From: Coprinus comatus
Lineage: Eukaryota; Basidiomycota; Agaricomycetes; Agaricales; Agaricaceae
Reading direction: 5' to 3'
Length of the DNA stretch: 64,000 nucleotides
Assembly (NCBI GenBank): GCA_034638255.1
Contig: JAWPGT010000002.1
Coordinates: 1,860,001 to 1,924,000 of the forward strand
The position numbers and the translations under genes were made by a program. Shown piece by piece: positions 28,616 through 39,710 of the stretch; the stretch's first letter is position 1; every line of letters starts with the position of its first letter. The notes under the pieces were generated by a model that saw only the letters and a program-made list of their open reading frames with translations, was not told where the DNA came from and did no database searches.

Positions 28616-29775
28616 ATGGTTCCGTCTCTTGCATTACAGGCAGCTGCCCCTGCCCCTCACTCTGTGTACGTATATCAACACTAATTATTATTATTACTAT
28701 AACAGATCTGACAATATTAATTCATCTGTATTTTTCTACAATTATAGTCGGACACCAACACACATTACAGTCCACCCAGTTGCATTGTTCACTATCCTAG
28801 ATCATTACCTTCGTCGTACAGATCAACAAGACAGAGTTATCGGTACACTCCTTGGAAGAAGGACGGATAATGAAGTAGAGATCAGGTCGGCCTTTGCTGT
28901 ATTGCATAGCGAAACGGACGAACAAGTTGCTGTGGATATGGAGTATCATAGGACTATGTATGAGTTGCATCATAAAGTCAATCCTAAGGAAGTCATCGTT
29001 GGCTGGTACGTTTCTGATAGTTTTTTTTGTTGTAATTGTATGGAACGCTGAAGAGTTTGATTTTTTTTGTCTGTGGGGCTTATAGGTACTCGACAGGATC
29101 AAACTTGAATACTTATTCTGCTCTCATTCAAAACTTTTATTCGTTAGAGACTGGAGTGTACCCCGCAGTACATCTCACAGTTAACACTGGTGTTGAAGAT
29201 GGTGAAGAGGCTGGTGTTAAAGCATATATCAGGTACACCAAACCTTCCATGTTGTCCTTGTCATATCTAATCACTCTATAGCTCACCAATTGGCGTTGCA
29301 CCTAAAGCTGAAAATTGCGTATTCTCACCTGTACCAGTGGAATTGCGCTTCCATGATGCTGAACGCAGTGGACGTAAGTTTAACTTTTGTGTTCAAATTT
29401 TATTCGGGGATACTAATTGACTTTGGATGTGGATCAAATCTAGTTGATCTTCTAATCGATACTGCGAACTCTCCTACCTCCACAACCTCACAACCAGTTC
29501 TCGACCTTGATGTTCTAGAAAAAGCCATCCTCAGTGTTTCCTCTATGCTCGAACGTGTACTTGCATATGTTCAATCTGTTATTAAAGGAGAAACAAAAGG
29601 CGACGCAGCCATCGGCAGATATCTCATGGATACACTTGGTACGAGTGTTGGTGTTGGTGAAGAAGTTGGAGCGTTTGGAACGAGTTTGCAAGATACTTTG
29701 ATGATTTCATATTTGGCAAATCTTCTGAGAAGTCAGGCAGAGGTATCATCGAGATTGGCGCTCACTTCTGCTTGA
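28616..29775 (+). CDS. eif3f: Translation initiation factor eIF3 subunit f
   Basis: eIF3f is an MPN-domain subunit of the eIF3 complex on the 40S ribosome. Start [17 protein letters not shown] at 28616. A first intron with donor GTACGT at 28674 rejoins as [17 protein letters not shown]. The MPN core runs through [30 protein letters not shown] and the loop [13 protein letters not shown]. This loop lacks the HxH...D ligands of active JAMM proteases, so it is the inactive MPN type expected of eIF3f. The C-terminal MitMem-like helices cover [20 protein letters not shown] to the end. Introns lie near 29007-29084, 29233-29281 and 29376-29440. An earlier in-frame ATG (28524) exists but gives an atypical extension. 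Convergent with ureF. Confidence 0.93.
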
Positions 29776-29950
29776 TAGTTTTTTTTCTCTAGTGGGGTAT
29801 ATGGTAGATTGTTTGTTGGATGCTTGTGCTAGTAGTGGCTTCTTCTGACAGAGAAGGAGACCAACAAAAATGATTATCGCTTTCCGATTTCTTTTTCTAT
29901 TTTTTTTTTTTTCTTTTCATCGTTCGTTAGTAAAAGGGTGATACATCCAT

Positions 29951-30865
29951 TTAACTATTGAAGATGCGAGAATGCTGTAGATCATGTCTAGCAGCGAGGA
30001 TCTCGCCTAGTGGCCAGGTATTTGCTGGACCATGAAGAGTTTGGTCAAATGAGATCGCGGGATCCTCACTGGGTAGTTCTCCTGTTCGAAGATCTCGTAC
30101 TTTCTGAGCTTCTGCTGCTACAAGAGGACGAACAGCATGTAAAAGAATCTGTTGTGCTCCGTATGGACCGATGCTATTTAATCGTACGGCCGCAGATAGG
30201 AGACTTCGTGCATGGAGGAAAAGGTGAAGGTATTGTGTGCGTTCTGGCAATTTATAAAACCACAAAACAATCCAATTTATTAAGTTTGTGAGAAAAGATA
30301 GGACATTCGACGGTAGTGGTAAGACTGCACCTAGCGACAATCCAAGGGCACCTGTTAGTATACCCCAGCAAATAGCTAAATGTCCAGGGGCTTCTTCACG
30401 TCGTATAAGAAGTTTGTATTTATCCAAAAGTTTCGATATACGTAGTTCTTGTAAACGTATTTTGTCGTCGATATTTTGAGAGAGAGAAGGGGGTCGAGAG
30501 AAACCTTTGGAATGAAGAGCTAGAAGTGCGATGCCTTGTGCTTTAGATGCCCTCCTAGCGACATGATTCAATGTCATAGTTTCGTACAAATCATCCAACC
30601 CGAGCAGTTTATTCAACACTTTATCCGTATCTTCGTTCTCTCCACTTTCATTGGCAAAAGCTTGTAGGATACGATGAGCGTCGGAAACGAATGGAATTGC
30701 AGTCCGGGCATAAGTTGCGAGACTATCTTGAATAAAATCGGTTACATTTGTGGAAAATCCATGAGTAGTGTATGATTCGAGACCAGAAGATGCTACGAAG
30801 GATCCTGTTGGCAGATTACTGTCTGAAAGGAGGAGTAAGATGTAGGTTTCGTCGTCGGTGTCCAT
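29951..30865 (-). CDS. ureF: Urease accessory protein UreF
   Basis: UreF works with UreD and UreG to load nickel into urease; urease supports growth on urea. The N-terminus LLLSDSNLPTGSFVASSGLE, the middle ILTGALGLSL and HLFLHARSLLSAAVRLNSIG near 30240-30180 are typical UreF. The frame is open from 30865 to 29951, but an 87-nt segment (30330-30244, GTGCAG...TTGCCAG) reads as an in-frame intron. Its removal joins GLSL to ERTQYLHLFLHARS, which matches the family far better than the hydrophobic LINWIVLWFYK read-through. The spliced protein would be 275 residues. It shares a 128-bp divergent promoter with AFG1. No other urease gene is in the window. Confidence 0.9.
   Translation of the reverse strand: MDTDDETYILLLLSDSNLPTGSFVASSGLESYTTHGFSTNVTDFIQDSLATYARTAIPFVSDAHRILQAFANESGENEDTDKVLNKLLGLDDLYETMTLNHVARRASKAQGIALLALHSKGFSRPPSLSQNIDDKIRLQELRISKLLDKYKLLIRREEAPGHLAICWGILTGALGLSLGAVLPLPSNVLSFLTNLINWIVLWFYKLPERTQYLHLFLHARSLLSAAVRLNSIGPYGAQQILLHAVRPLVAAEAQKVRDLRTGELPSEDPAISFDQTLHGPANTWPLGEILAARHDLQHSRIFNS
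30244..30330 (-). other. In-frame 87-nt intron hidden inside the ureF open frame
   Basis: Donor GTGCAG, acceptor TTGCCAG, phase 1, and a length divisible by three with no stop. The encoded segment is unlike UreF proteins. The call is inferred from family continuity across the splice. Confidence 0.75.
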
Positions 30866-30993
30866 AGGTAAGATTTGATTATATAATCGCCTACCGGCTC
30901 AATAAGGGTTCAAACGTTCACGTGCCGGAATGCGGATCTCTCAAAGTAAGCATGCGGAAATAATCGTTAACAGCCCACAAATCTATCCATCCC

Positions 30994-33173
30994 ATGAAGG
31001 CCGTCCGTACTTTTGCACGCCCAGCGACGGTACCAAGCCGTGCAAGACTATCGTCGACAGTTGCTCCTGGTTTAAGGCCGACGATACCGAAGCCAACGAC
31101 GCAACAATGGCAACGAGCACGGAATTCTTCCCTTGCTTCGGTGTCATCTTCTGGAACAAATGGTATCGATCCTTCCCTCCTAACAAATCAGCAAGGGAGT
31201 GCAGTAAATAAAGGGACTGTTGCCACACATAATAGTATGGAGTTCAACTTATACCCAACAATGACGTCGATGTTCAATATTTATTAACAGATGCAGATTG
31301 GGACACTCCTTTGGTCAGATACCATAAACTAGTGGAAGCTGGGACATTGCGAGGGGACGATCATCAGACGAGGATCATTCAGGAGCTACAGGATTTACAT
31401 GATGCATTGGTAGTATATACCCCTCGCAAAGTACCCGACCCTCCTAAATCAGTTGGTCTTGTGCGTACGCTATCGTATTCCTCTTCATACTTAATCCAAT
31501 CACTAACATTTCATCACTATAGATAACGCGTCTTTTTACCCGGGAAGAACAACAGCCACTAGCACCTCCACCAGAAACTCCCAAAGGTCTTTATTTATAC
31601 GGCGATGTTGGAACAGGAAAGACGATGTTAATGGACATGTTCTATCAAACTTTACCATCTAATGTTACTCGAAAACGACGTGTTCATTTCCATGCGTTTA
31701 TGGTTGATGTACATAAGCGTTTACATGCGGCAAAGATTGCATTGGGATTCCATGGTGGTGATCCTATATTACCAGTGGCGAGGGACCTTGCTCGAGATGC
31801 TTCCGTTTTGTGTTTTGATGAATTCCAGGTGCGTTTAGTCAACATTCTATGTGGCAAATCCTTACACTCGGTTCTTCTTGACAGGTGACTGACATCGCAG
31901 ACGCGATGATTCTTCGACGATTATTGGAAAATTTACTCAATTTCGGAGTAGTTTGTGTGATGACGTCAAAGTATGCATCTTCTTCCTTCAACTAATGAGA
32001 TATTTTACTGAATAGCTCGGATCATAATCATATCATAACAGTCGACATCCAGATGACCTATATAAGAATGGCATTCAACGATCTAGCTTCCTCCCGGCAA
32101 TAGAGTTGCTCAAATCCCAATTCGAAGTAACAGATCTTAATTCTGGAACTGGTGCGTGATCCCCCTTCTTCCGCTTCCGATTCCGTTCCATTTCCACTTT
32201 TCCTTTCCTTATTGTTACTAGACCTTAATCACAGAGCTAATACACGTTTCTTCTGTTTTTATCTAGATTACCGTCGAATTCCACGAGCACTATCACACGT
32301 ATATTATCACCCAATAACACCAGAAAACACATCCGAAGTAGAGAAACTTTTCCACGGACTTACTTCTCTTGATCCTTCAGATCCTCCTATACGAAATCGA
32401 ACTATAACATCATGGGGTAGGAAAGTTGTTGTTCCTGAAAGTAATTCAACTATTGCGAAATTCCAGTTTGAAGATTTGTGTGGTCAACCGTTGAGTGCGG
32501 CAGATTATATTGAGATTACGAGGAATTTTGAAACTATATTTGTGTTGGATATTCCAAAGATGGGGATCAGCAAGAAGGATTTGGTGTGTGATTTTTTGTC
32601 TTGTTTTGTGTTGGATAATGAAGAGAACTGACTATTATTGATTCCCTTTTTCTTTTTCTTTATGTATATTAGGCGAGGAGGTTCATCACTTTCATCGATG
32701 GTGAGTTTTTTCAATTGATTGAAAAGCATGTCTTCTTACTAATGATTATTCATATTTTAGCCTGTTATGAAAGCAAGGTATCTCAAAATTTAATTTTGGG
32801 AGAAATAAATCCAATGTTTTAATGCATATGTTCTCACCTTTTTTAGACCAAACTTTTCGTAACATCTGAAGTTCCGGTATATAAAGTATTCTCAGATGAA
32901 GAAATGAAGGGAGATAAAGTAATTTCAGATCATATGCGTAGTATTATGGATGATCTTGTAAGTCAACCTTCTTTTCCTCGTTTTCCCTCTCCTCCAAACT
33001 ACTTGCTACTCATTAAATAATAATATTACATGTTATAGGGACTTTCAACAGACATTGTAGGTAATAGCTCAATGTTCACAGGTGAAGAAGAAGTATTCGC
33101 ATTCGCTAGAGCTTGTTCTAGATTAGTACAAATGGGAAGTAAAGAATGGGCTGAAACTGCTGGTCAAAAGTGA
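30994..33173 (+). CDS. AFG1: AFG1/LACE1-like mitochondrial AAA ATPase
   Basis: Afg1 is an inner-membrane-associated ATPase of mitochondrial protein quality control. The start MKAVRTFARPATVPSRARLSS at 30994 is Arg/Ser-rich like a matrix presequence. After an intron ending just before 31290, the conserved body begins DADWDTPLVRYHKLVEAGTL. Walker A is GDVGTGKT (about 31600-31625), followed by RRVHFHAFM and Walker B VLCFDEFQ (about 31808-31830). After an intron come VTDIADAMILRRLL and VCVMTSN. The family C-terminal part has FEDLCGQPLSAADY, ARRFITFID across 32673-32700, KLFVTSEVP and the final MGSKEWAETAGQK. Eight or so short introns; the donor of the first intron is uncertain (GTGCAG at 31199 fits the phase best). 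Confidence 0.92.
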
Positions 33174-34123
33174 TTTCTTCACTCAATCATTAGATGTTAG
33201 GATTTGTCTTTGGAGTGGTGGTGGTCGGGCGTTCTTCTTTTACAAAAAAATTTTTTTTGGAGTATCAGTCGAGGTATCTCCTAACAGTACTAATCTCGCA
33301 ACTGATGATGTCACATACTTTTCTCTTTTGAGTGTGTGGGGGGATTTGGAGAAATGGCGAGGTGTTGATGGGTCACTGCGATTTGTAGATGGGGTTTTTA
33401 TCTTTACTTTTTTTTATATACTTTCAATAAGACTCAGCGGATGGGATTTTTTAGTATCTTTAGTATCTTACTTAGATTAGTAGATGTATTAGTGTTAGTG
33501 GTCTTTTTCTTTCTTGTATATAGGCATTGCAGGTTGTTTTGGATGTTTAAACTTTCCGATTCAAACGTTCATCGTGACTGGGATAAAATCATCAGGGTAA
33601 CGTAAACGAAATATGAAATATGTACTGCAATGTAAGTACAGTATGTTTATCGAACTTGAAAAGGTATATAAATTGGACGCTCGAACAGAAACCAACCGAG
33701 ATTACAAGAAATGAAAGTAAAGCAAGTGCATATTCCAACGCAACGCATCGCGCAACCGAAGAATCCGTATAACGGTAAAACCGCAAATCTCGAACCGAAT
33801 CAACTACATGCTAACCGAAAAAAGAAAAACGAATAGAAAAGAAGAAAAAAACCACTCCATACACAAATTGATAACAAAAATACCTTTTCCCCCTCAAGAA
33901 GCACTCCATCCGAGTCCATGTGTCCCTTTCTTTAATTCTTCACAGCACTCCGGCCCAAGGTTGTCCCCTCCCTCCTCTTCCCAACCAAGAGAACACCAGT
34001 TGACTCGGGGATGACAACCGGGTTCGGAGGTATTAATTAATAGGTTTTTTTTCCGGCTATATCACTGTATTTATATCCGTCGTATCCACAAACCCCGAGT
34101 TACCAGTCCTTTTTTTGTTACTA
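33174..34123. other. Convergent intergenic region between AFG1 and hydrophobin 1
   Basis: 3' flanks of two convergent genes. T-rich tracts follow AFG1. Nothing gene-like seen. Confidence 0.55.
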
Positions 34124-34726
34124 TTACTGCGTCATAGTCGAGTTCTGACAACCAATCGCAACTAAGCCTTCTATAAATAGATCAAAAGTTAGTCATTTTG
34201 TATTTCAAAAAAAGGTTTGGAACCTTGGGGGGGGGGAGGACAACCAAGTGGGAAGGAGAATTTGGACTTACTGTATAGATTTCTCTCACAACAAACAGTC
34301 TGCATAGGACTAGAAACACGTAAGTAAGCGTTCAATTGTTTTGTTTTGTTTAAATGGATAGTAGACATACCATGTATGATTTCCCAATCCTACTATTGGC
34401 ATTGGAGCACATGTAACTCCAACCATTGGTACCTCGTTACTACCATCCTCTCCTTCACCCCCTGATATATTTTCCTGTGCCACCAAATTCATAAGATCCA
34501 AAAGAGCAGAAACTTCTGGATCTGTAGCTGGTGCTACTGAAAGACAACACAATACTGGTCCAGAGTTACATGCACTTCCCGGGATATCTCGAACAAATAG
34601 TGAATTGAAAAGTGTAGAATCTGGTTGTGGTTCTGGGGAGGCAAGAGTGAAGGAAAGGATAGTTGAGATAGGTAAAAGGATACGAAGGAGGAAAGTAGTA
34701 GTAGTAGTACTAGAGTTCAAAGCCAT
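34124..34726 (-). CDS. Class I hydrophobin 1
   Basis: Hydrophobins are small secreted proteins that coat aerial hyphae and fruiting bodies with amphipathic films. Start MALNSSTTTTTFLLR at 34726, with a signal-peptide-like N-terminus ending near LASPEPQ. The eight-Cys pattern is complete after splicing: CNSGPVLCC (C1-C3), VGVTC (C4), the cysteine split by the first intron before PMQTV (C5), CC (C6-C7) and AIGC (C8). Intron 1 follows ACATG|GTATGT (about 34369) and ends TTTCTAG, restoring TG|T. Intron 2 follows CTATACA|GTAAGT (about 34273) and rejoins at KGLVAIGC. It ends NSTMTQ at 34124. The C3-C4 loop is longer than in hydrophobin 2 and carries an acidic, Gly-rich insert (SGGEGEDGSNE). Confidence 0.92.
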
Positions 34727-34812
34727 GTTGACAGAGACCCCTATACTACAGTAATATCACTGACGGAAAGTAAGGAAGAGTTCAGGAAGGTATTACTGGA
34801 TTTAGATGCGTT

Positions 34813-34821
34813 CTCTTATAG
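34813..34821 (-). promoter_or_regulatory. TATA box of hydrophobin 1
   Basis: The minus strand reads CTATAAGAG about 90 bp before the hydrophobin ATG, a usual spacing for strongly expressed fungal genes. Called by motif and position. Confidence 0.5.
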
Positions 34822-35732
34822 GGAGGAGATGCTCTGGGTATTATAACTCATGTCAAGATATTTTCGACCGAGATTTGATCGGATTAGTATTGTATAGGTT
34901 TCCGGAGATATTATGGATTGAACGGATAACGACAAAGCGGTATTGACATTTGAATAGTAATCATTCAATGTCATGCATATATACACCATAACTAATTATA
35001 TCTCGATTTCATGTAACTTTTAGCCTAGGAGTCAAAACCTTGAACAGATCATAAGTCTCTGCGCTTGTTGAGTCGTGGCCGATGCCCACAAATACTCTCT
35101 CTCCGCGGCTGGATGTCCAATAACGCTCTTTTCAAATTTAGAGATCCTGTAGTCTATGCTCATTTCGTCATTCGAATTCGAGCAACTTGCTCAGAGCTTA
35201 TACCTGTGCACCGGAACTACAAGTGCTCAGAGTACACCCCGGATATATTAAAACGGCGTGCAATGTGCGTTGGGAGAAGACCCTCTAGGAGTTCCATTAT
35301 GCATTAACCTCTAGGTAAAGGTGTTCTTTGGGAGGGAGTTGGAGCAATTTTATTTTGCGGTAGCCGAGGCGGCATCAACTTGAATGGATATTGATCAATG
35401 GAAGTGGACTCACACGAGCACGCCACTTGATCTGCAATCAGCGTTGTGGTTCATGTCCTAATACTAGCATGAGTGCCCGGTTAGCATTCTTGAAATTTCG
35501 CTTGCATGGATGTGGAGTTGAAACCTTCAACGTTTGAATACCTCGGTACGAGGTTTAAAAGTAGAAAAGTCCAAAAATAGATAAAATGCCTTGTTACGTC
35601 ATTCATATGTCATATATTGGAATTTCAAGTACACTGTTTGAGATTTGTTTGAGATACAAGATATTATCCTCAAGGACGAGAAAATCCGGACACAATGCAA
35701 AAAATCAGTACAACATTTCTTTTTTAACTACT
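34822..35732. other. Intergenic, upstream of hydrophobin 1 and downstream of GH3 gene
   Basis: About 0.9 kb with no convincing gene. An 80-codon open frame at 35065-35307 has no recognisable motif. It probably contains the upstream control region of the hydrophobin. Confidence 0.5.
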
Positions 35733-38700
35733 TCATAACCCACTCCAAGTGAATGTCCTTCCAAGTTGAGTTTTCCCACTCAGCTTTATGTCACTAGAAG
35801 ACGCAGCGACGTGGATTATAAACTCTCCCTCTTCTGCTATCCAATTTCCAGCTCTATCATCATAAAATCCTAAAGCCTCTCTATCAAGACCAAGTTCCAC
35901 AGTCTTGCTCGTTCCAGGTGCCAGCTCGACTTTAGTGAAAGCCTTAAGTTCTTTAACGGGACGTGGCAACAATGCTTGTTCATCTGAAATATACACCTGT
36001 GCGATTTCCTTCCCAGTAACGTCTCCAGTGTTAGTGATCGCAAACGTGACACTGAAATTTCCTTCAGGAGAGATTTCAGAAACTTTGAGGTTACTATAAC
36101 TGAAGGTAGTATAGGAAAGACCGAATCCAAAGGGGAAGAGTGGAGTAAGATTCCTGATCTCGTAGCTTCGATAGCCTACAAATATTCCCTAAAAGCGGAT
36201 ATGAGATTATAAGCCTTTGAAACCTGAAGCAATTGTATACTTCATTGTATAGGATCTTTCCAAGTTCCTGTCCTTTGTCACCAAATGAAGGGTATGCGGG
36301 GGAGTCTTCTCCGCGTCGGCTTTGATGTTTTATCTCAATACCAGAATATGATACTAGGACGAAAAAATCTTGCATAACTCACGGGAACGTCAAGGGTAAC
36401 TTTCCAGAAGGGTTGGCCTTTCCAAACAAAACGTCTGCAAGGGCATTCCCAAGCTCATTCCCTCCAAAGAAGGCCTGTGTGAACAGTCATTAGTTCGGCG
36501 GTAACATCAACACTGGCATGGTGAGCTTACCTGGACGAGTGTATTGGCTTTGTCAATCCAAGGCATTGTAACAGGAGTACCGGTCTGGTTGACAACGACA
36601 GTGTTAGGATTTGCCTTGAGAACTTCGGTGACCAATTCATCGGTCAAACCGGGTAAGCTAAAGTAATAAAGGTGTTGGTATCTTTTCTTTGTATATTCGT
36701 GAAAGACTTACTTCATATCAGGCCTATCAAAGCCTTCACTTTCAAGACTAGAAGAAGGTCAGTGTCTAAAATACTTTTAGTAACATAACAATAACGAACT
36801 CGTGATTTAGTCCAACCACCAAAATAGTCACTGTCAGCATTGGTTATTCGATGAACGATGGAGACATTACTAAAAAAAAACTCACCATCTGCACCTTTGG
36901 CAAGCTTCACGGCATGCTGTATCTCTTCCTTAGGAACGAGTTTTGGGGCCCCTCCGAGACGGATACCACCCCAACACTTGAAGGGGGCGCCTTTTTCAAC
37001 GAGATCAGTATTTGCCAAACGTAGTTCCAAATCGTATCGTTGTCCAGCTTTGAGTCCAGGTACAGTTGCCCTGACATCAACCGTCCCAAGTCCAAAGAAC
37101 GACTCGCCTTGCTCCGGGTTGGAGCTAAGATCTATCACTAACTTTCCATCGAGGAAAAGGTTTGCTCTTCCTGTAACGTTAAGACTAAATTCCCAGTCTC
37201 CATCTACATCTGGGGTGAATACAGCATAAAACTATTTTGATATGTGTTGTCAGGACGATATCAGGGTATGAGTATATGCTGTAGATACCTTGATCCAACA
37301 AACATAGTTCACTCTCTCATCCTGCGTAAAGTTAGCCTGAAGAACCTCTTATCAGTGAAGGATTCTTACTATGTGATCCATCAAAAAACAGTCAGTTGAG
37401 GGTGAGATTGTACTCCATGTTGCAGGGGCCAACACTCTGAAATCCGGCGAGAGCTTGAGGAAATTTGTTGATGGGGGTTCATTCCAAAACTCCACAAGAG
37501 CACCTAAGCTACCATTTGGAAGGCTCAATAACTTGTTGAGCACAGGTAGGTACTTATGAGTAATTGCACCGACGGTATAGTCGACTTTAGCACCAATCTC
37601 TTCCGCAACAGATTGGATCCCTTCAAGAGGGGAGACGACATAGGTTGATAGAAGCCTTGCTGATCCACCACCAGATGTCATAGCTATGGCTGCATTCGGG
37701 CCAATAACGGCTATTTTTTTGACGTCAGACGATAGTGGCAACAACTGTTTGTCGTTCTTGAGGAGGACAATGGCATCGGTGGCCGCTCGTCTCAGCAATT
37801 TCCGCAATTCCGGGGTGTCGACATATCCTTCGGGCTGGTCAAATGGAACACCAGATTCAACCCCGCGTTTTACGAGTTCCAGTACCTTGGAGAGTGTCCG
37901 GGGATTAATATATGCTATACCTATAGCCATTAGGAATTCACCTTGCGTGCACGGGCATCAATATGCCAAGGGAAGACCTTTTCTGCGATCAAAGCCCTTT
38001 CGAGTGCTTTGCCACGCATGACCGAAGGTCCCCTACACTAGCTCGTCAGTTCGGTTGATAATGGTGCATAGGGAGATATTCATACGGCATTTCAAGATCA
38101 AGACCTGCCTTGATACTTTCTGATGTGCTATAAACGCCAATCCAATCGCTCATGATCGTTCCTTAGTATGGAAGTGGGGAGTATAAGTTAAGAGTTAAAC
38201 CGTATCACAGAGGAAGTATACCTTCATATCCCCATTCCTTAATATGATCAGCCAAACTAGCATCGAGACTGCAACCAAATTGCGAGCTTACCTTCCTTAA
38301 GATATCTTCCAGTAATCGTTCACTCTCAGATACATGTAATCCATTGACCCGGTTATAGCTACAGATCCATGGCGAATCAATATAAGCACACATAACGGCA
38401 GTGTCGTACGTACGCAGACATGAGAGCCCATGGCTTAGATTTCTTAATGGCGATTTGGAAAGGCTTGAGGTAGATCTCTCTCAAGGCTCTTTCACTGACT
38501 TCACCTGAGTGGATGTATTTATATTATGCCTCAGAGGAATGGCGATGAAGTACTGACTGCTGATAGAAAATCTGGGATTCAAACATCAGCAAACCTTGAA
38601 CGTTCCGGCCGACGTGAAATATTACCTCTGGTACTCCTGATCATTCGCAACGAAGTGCTTAATCGTAGCGGCGATACCCTTGGATTGCAAACCATTGATA

Positions 38701-39319
38701 CATGCTGCTGCAATTATTCCATTCAGGTGAGGATCTTCAGCAAAGGATTCAAAACCTCGACCACCGAGTGGTGATCTCTGCGTGTTCACGGTCGGGGCCA
38801 AGAGAACATGAACCCCTATATCAAAGAGTCAGAGTTAAGACCCAACAAACGATGGGCTGGCGGTCATGAACCTTTGGCTCGAGCTTCATCTCCGAGCGCT
38901 TCGCCGACAGAAAGTGCAAGATCAATATCAAATGAGGAGCCCAAACCCGTGGAACAAGGGAAGCAACTGGACGGAGTGCCATTGAAGACTAGATATCAAA
39001 AGTAAAACAATCCTTCCTCAAATTCTACCATGAAAAACGCACAATATGCACCGCGAACACCATTAGGGCCTATGTGTGTGGATTATGATTTGAAAATAAT
39101 GTGTTGTGCAGAGAATTGAGCTACCAACCATCGCTCAGCTTAATGGATGGGACTCCAGCTTGTGGAAATGGCTCTGTATTCCACCAACCCTGGCGATTGC
39201 TGCGTCGGTACAAGTTATTAAAGTGTCGGGGATTTACTTACAAGCCCGGTAAGTAATTTGATCTTCTCTGGAATCGTAAGTGCCTTCAAGGCGGTATCAA
39301 CGTCAAACTGTGTGGCCAT
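35733..39319 (-). CDS. GH3 beta-glucosidase with PA14-like insert
   Basis: Family GH3 enzymes release glucose from beta-linked oligosaccharides. Start [20 protein letters not shown] at 39319 with no signal peptide, so probably intracellular. The N-terminal barrel shows [16 protein letters not shown] (about 39140-39050), [12 protein letters not shown] (about 38990-38950), LLAPTVN and [17 protein letters not shown] (about 38690-38620). The catalytic nucleophile Asp is in TIMSDWIG (about 38160-38145). The alpha/beta domain starts [14 protein letters not shown] (about 37800-37760). A PA14-like insert spans roughly 37500-36750. The C-terminal FnIII-like domain ends TFTWSGL. A 54-nt in-frame segment (38291-38238, GTAAGC...TTAAG) is an intron; removing it gives LEDILRK|EWGYEG, the usual GH3 sequence. 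About 15 introns in all. Confidence 0.92.
38238..38291 (-). other. In-frame 54-nt intron in GH3 gene
   Basis: Donor GTAAGC and acceptor TTAAG, no stop and length divisible by three, so it is invisible to an open-frame scan. It sits between ILRK and EWGYEG, which are contiguous in GH3 enzymes. Confidence 0.8.
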
Positions 39320-39710
39320 GGCCTGTTCCAAAGGTTGTTTGAGAATACTGCCGACTGAACACTCTTATAATCCGGAAAAATGTCGGGCTTGTAGCTGGTC
39401 ATGACACCCCACCTGACTGGGGATTCGGATAATCAATTGAGTATTAAATGTGCTCCCACGAAGGTTTTATTGAACCTCATTTAAATTGGGGGAGGGGGAA
39501 AAGGATAATTGGGGTGTTATAGCAGGTTATAACGAGATGCAATTCTTTGCAAAAGGGTATTTAGTCGTGGGACCTCGCACATGACCTTCTACGAAACTGG
39601 ACACTTTATGGACTCAACCAAACACATGAACTTGCTTGTTTAAAAATACCTCTCAAACTCCACATCCTTATCCCATATAAATGTATTGAATCCTCATATT
39701 TTCCGTATAG
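39320..39710. promoter_or_regulatory. Divergent promoter region GH3 / MLH3
   Basis: 391 bp between two divergent start codons. No TATA or other specific site could be assigned with confidence. Confidence 0.45.

Noticed and set aside
28127..33173. Apparent cluster of mitochondria-linked genes (TOM7, AFG1, plus MCC beta and the PPR further on)
   Set aside because: Unrelated functions, mixed strands and separated by non-mitochondrial genes; mitochondrial genes are common enough for this to be chance.
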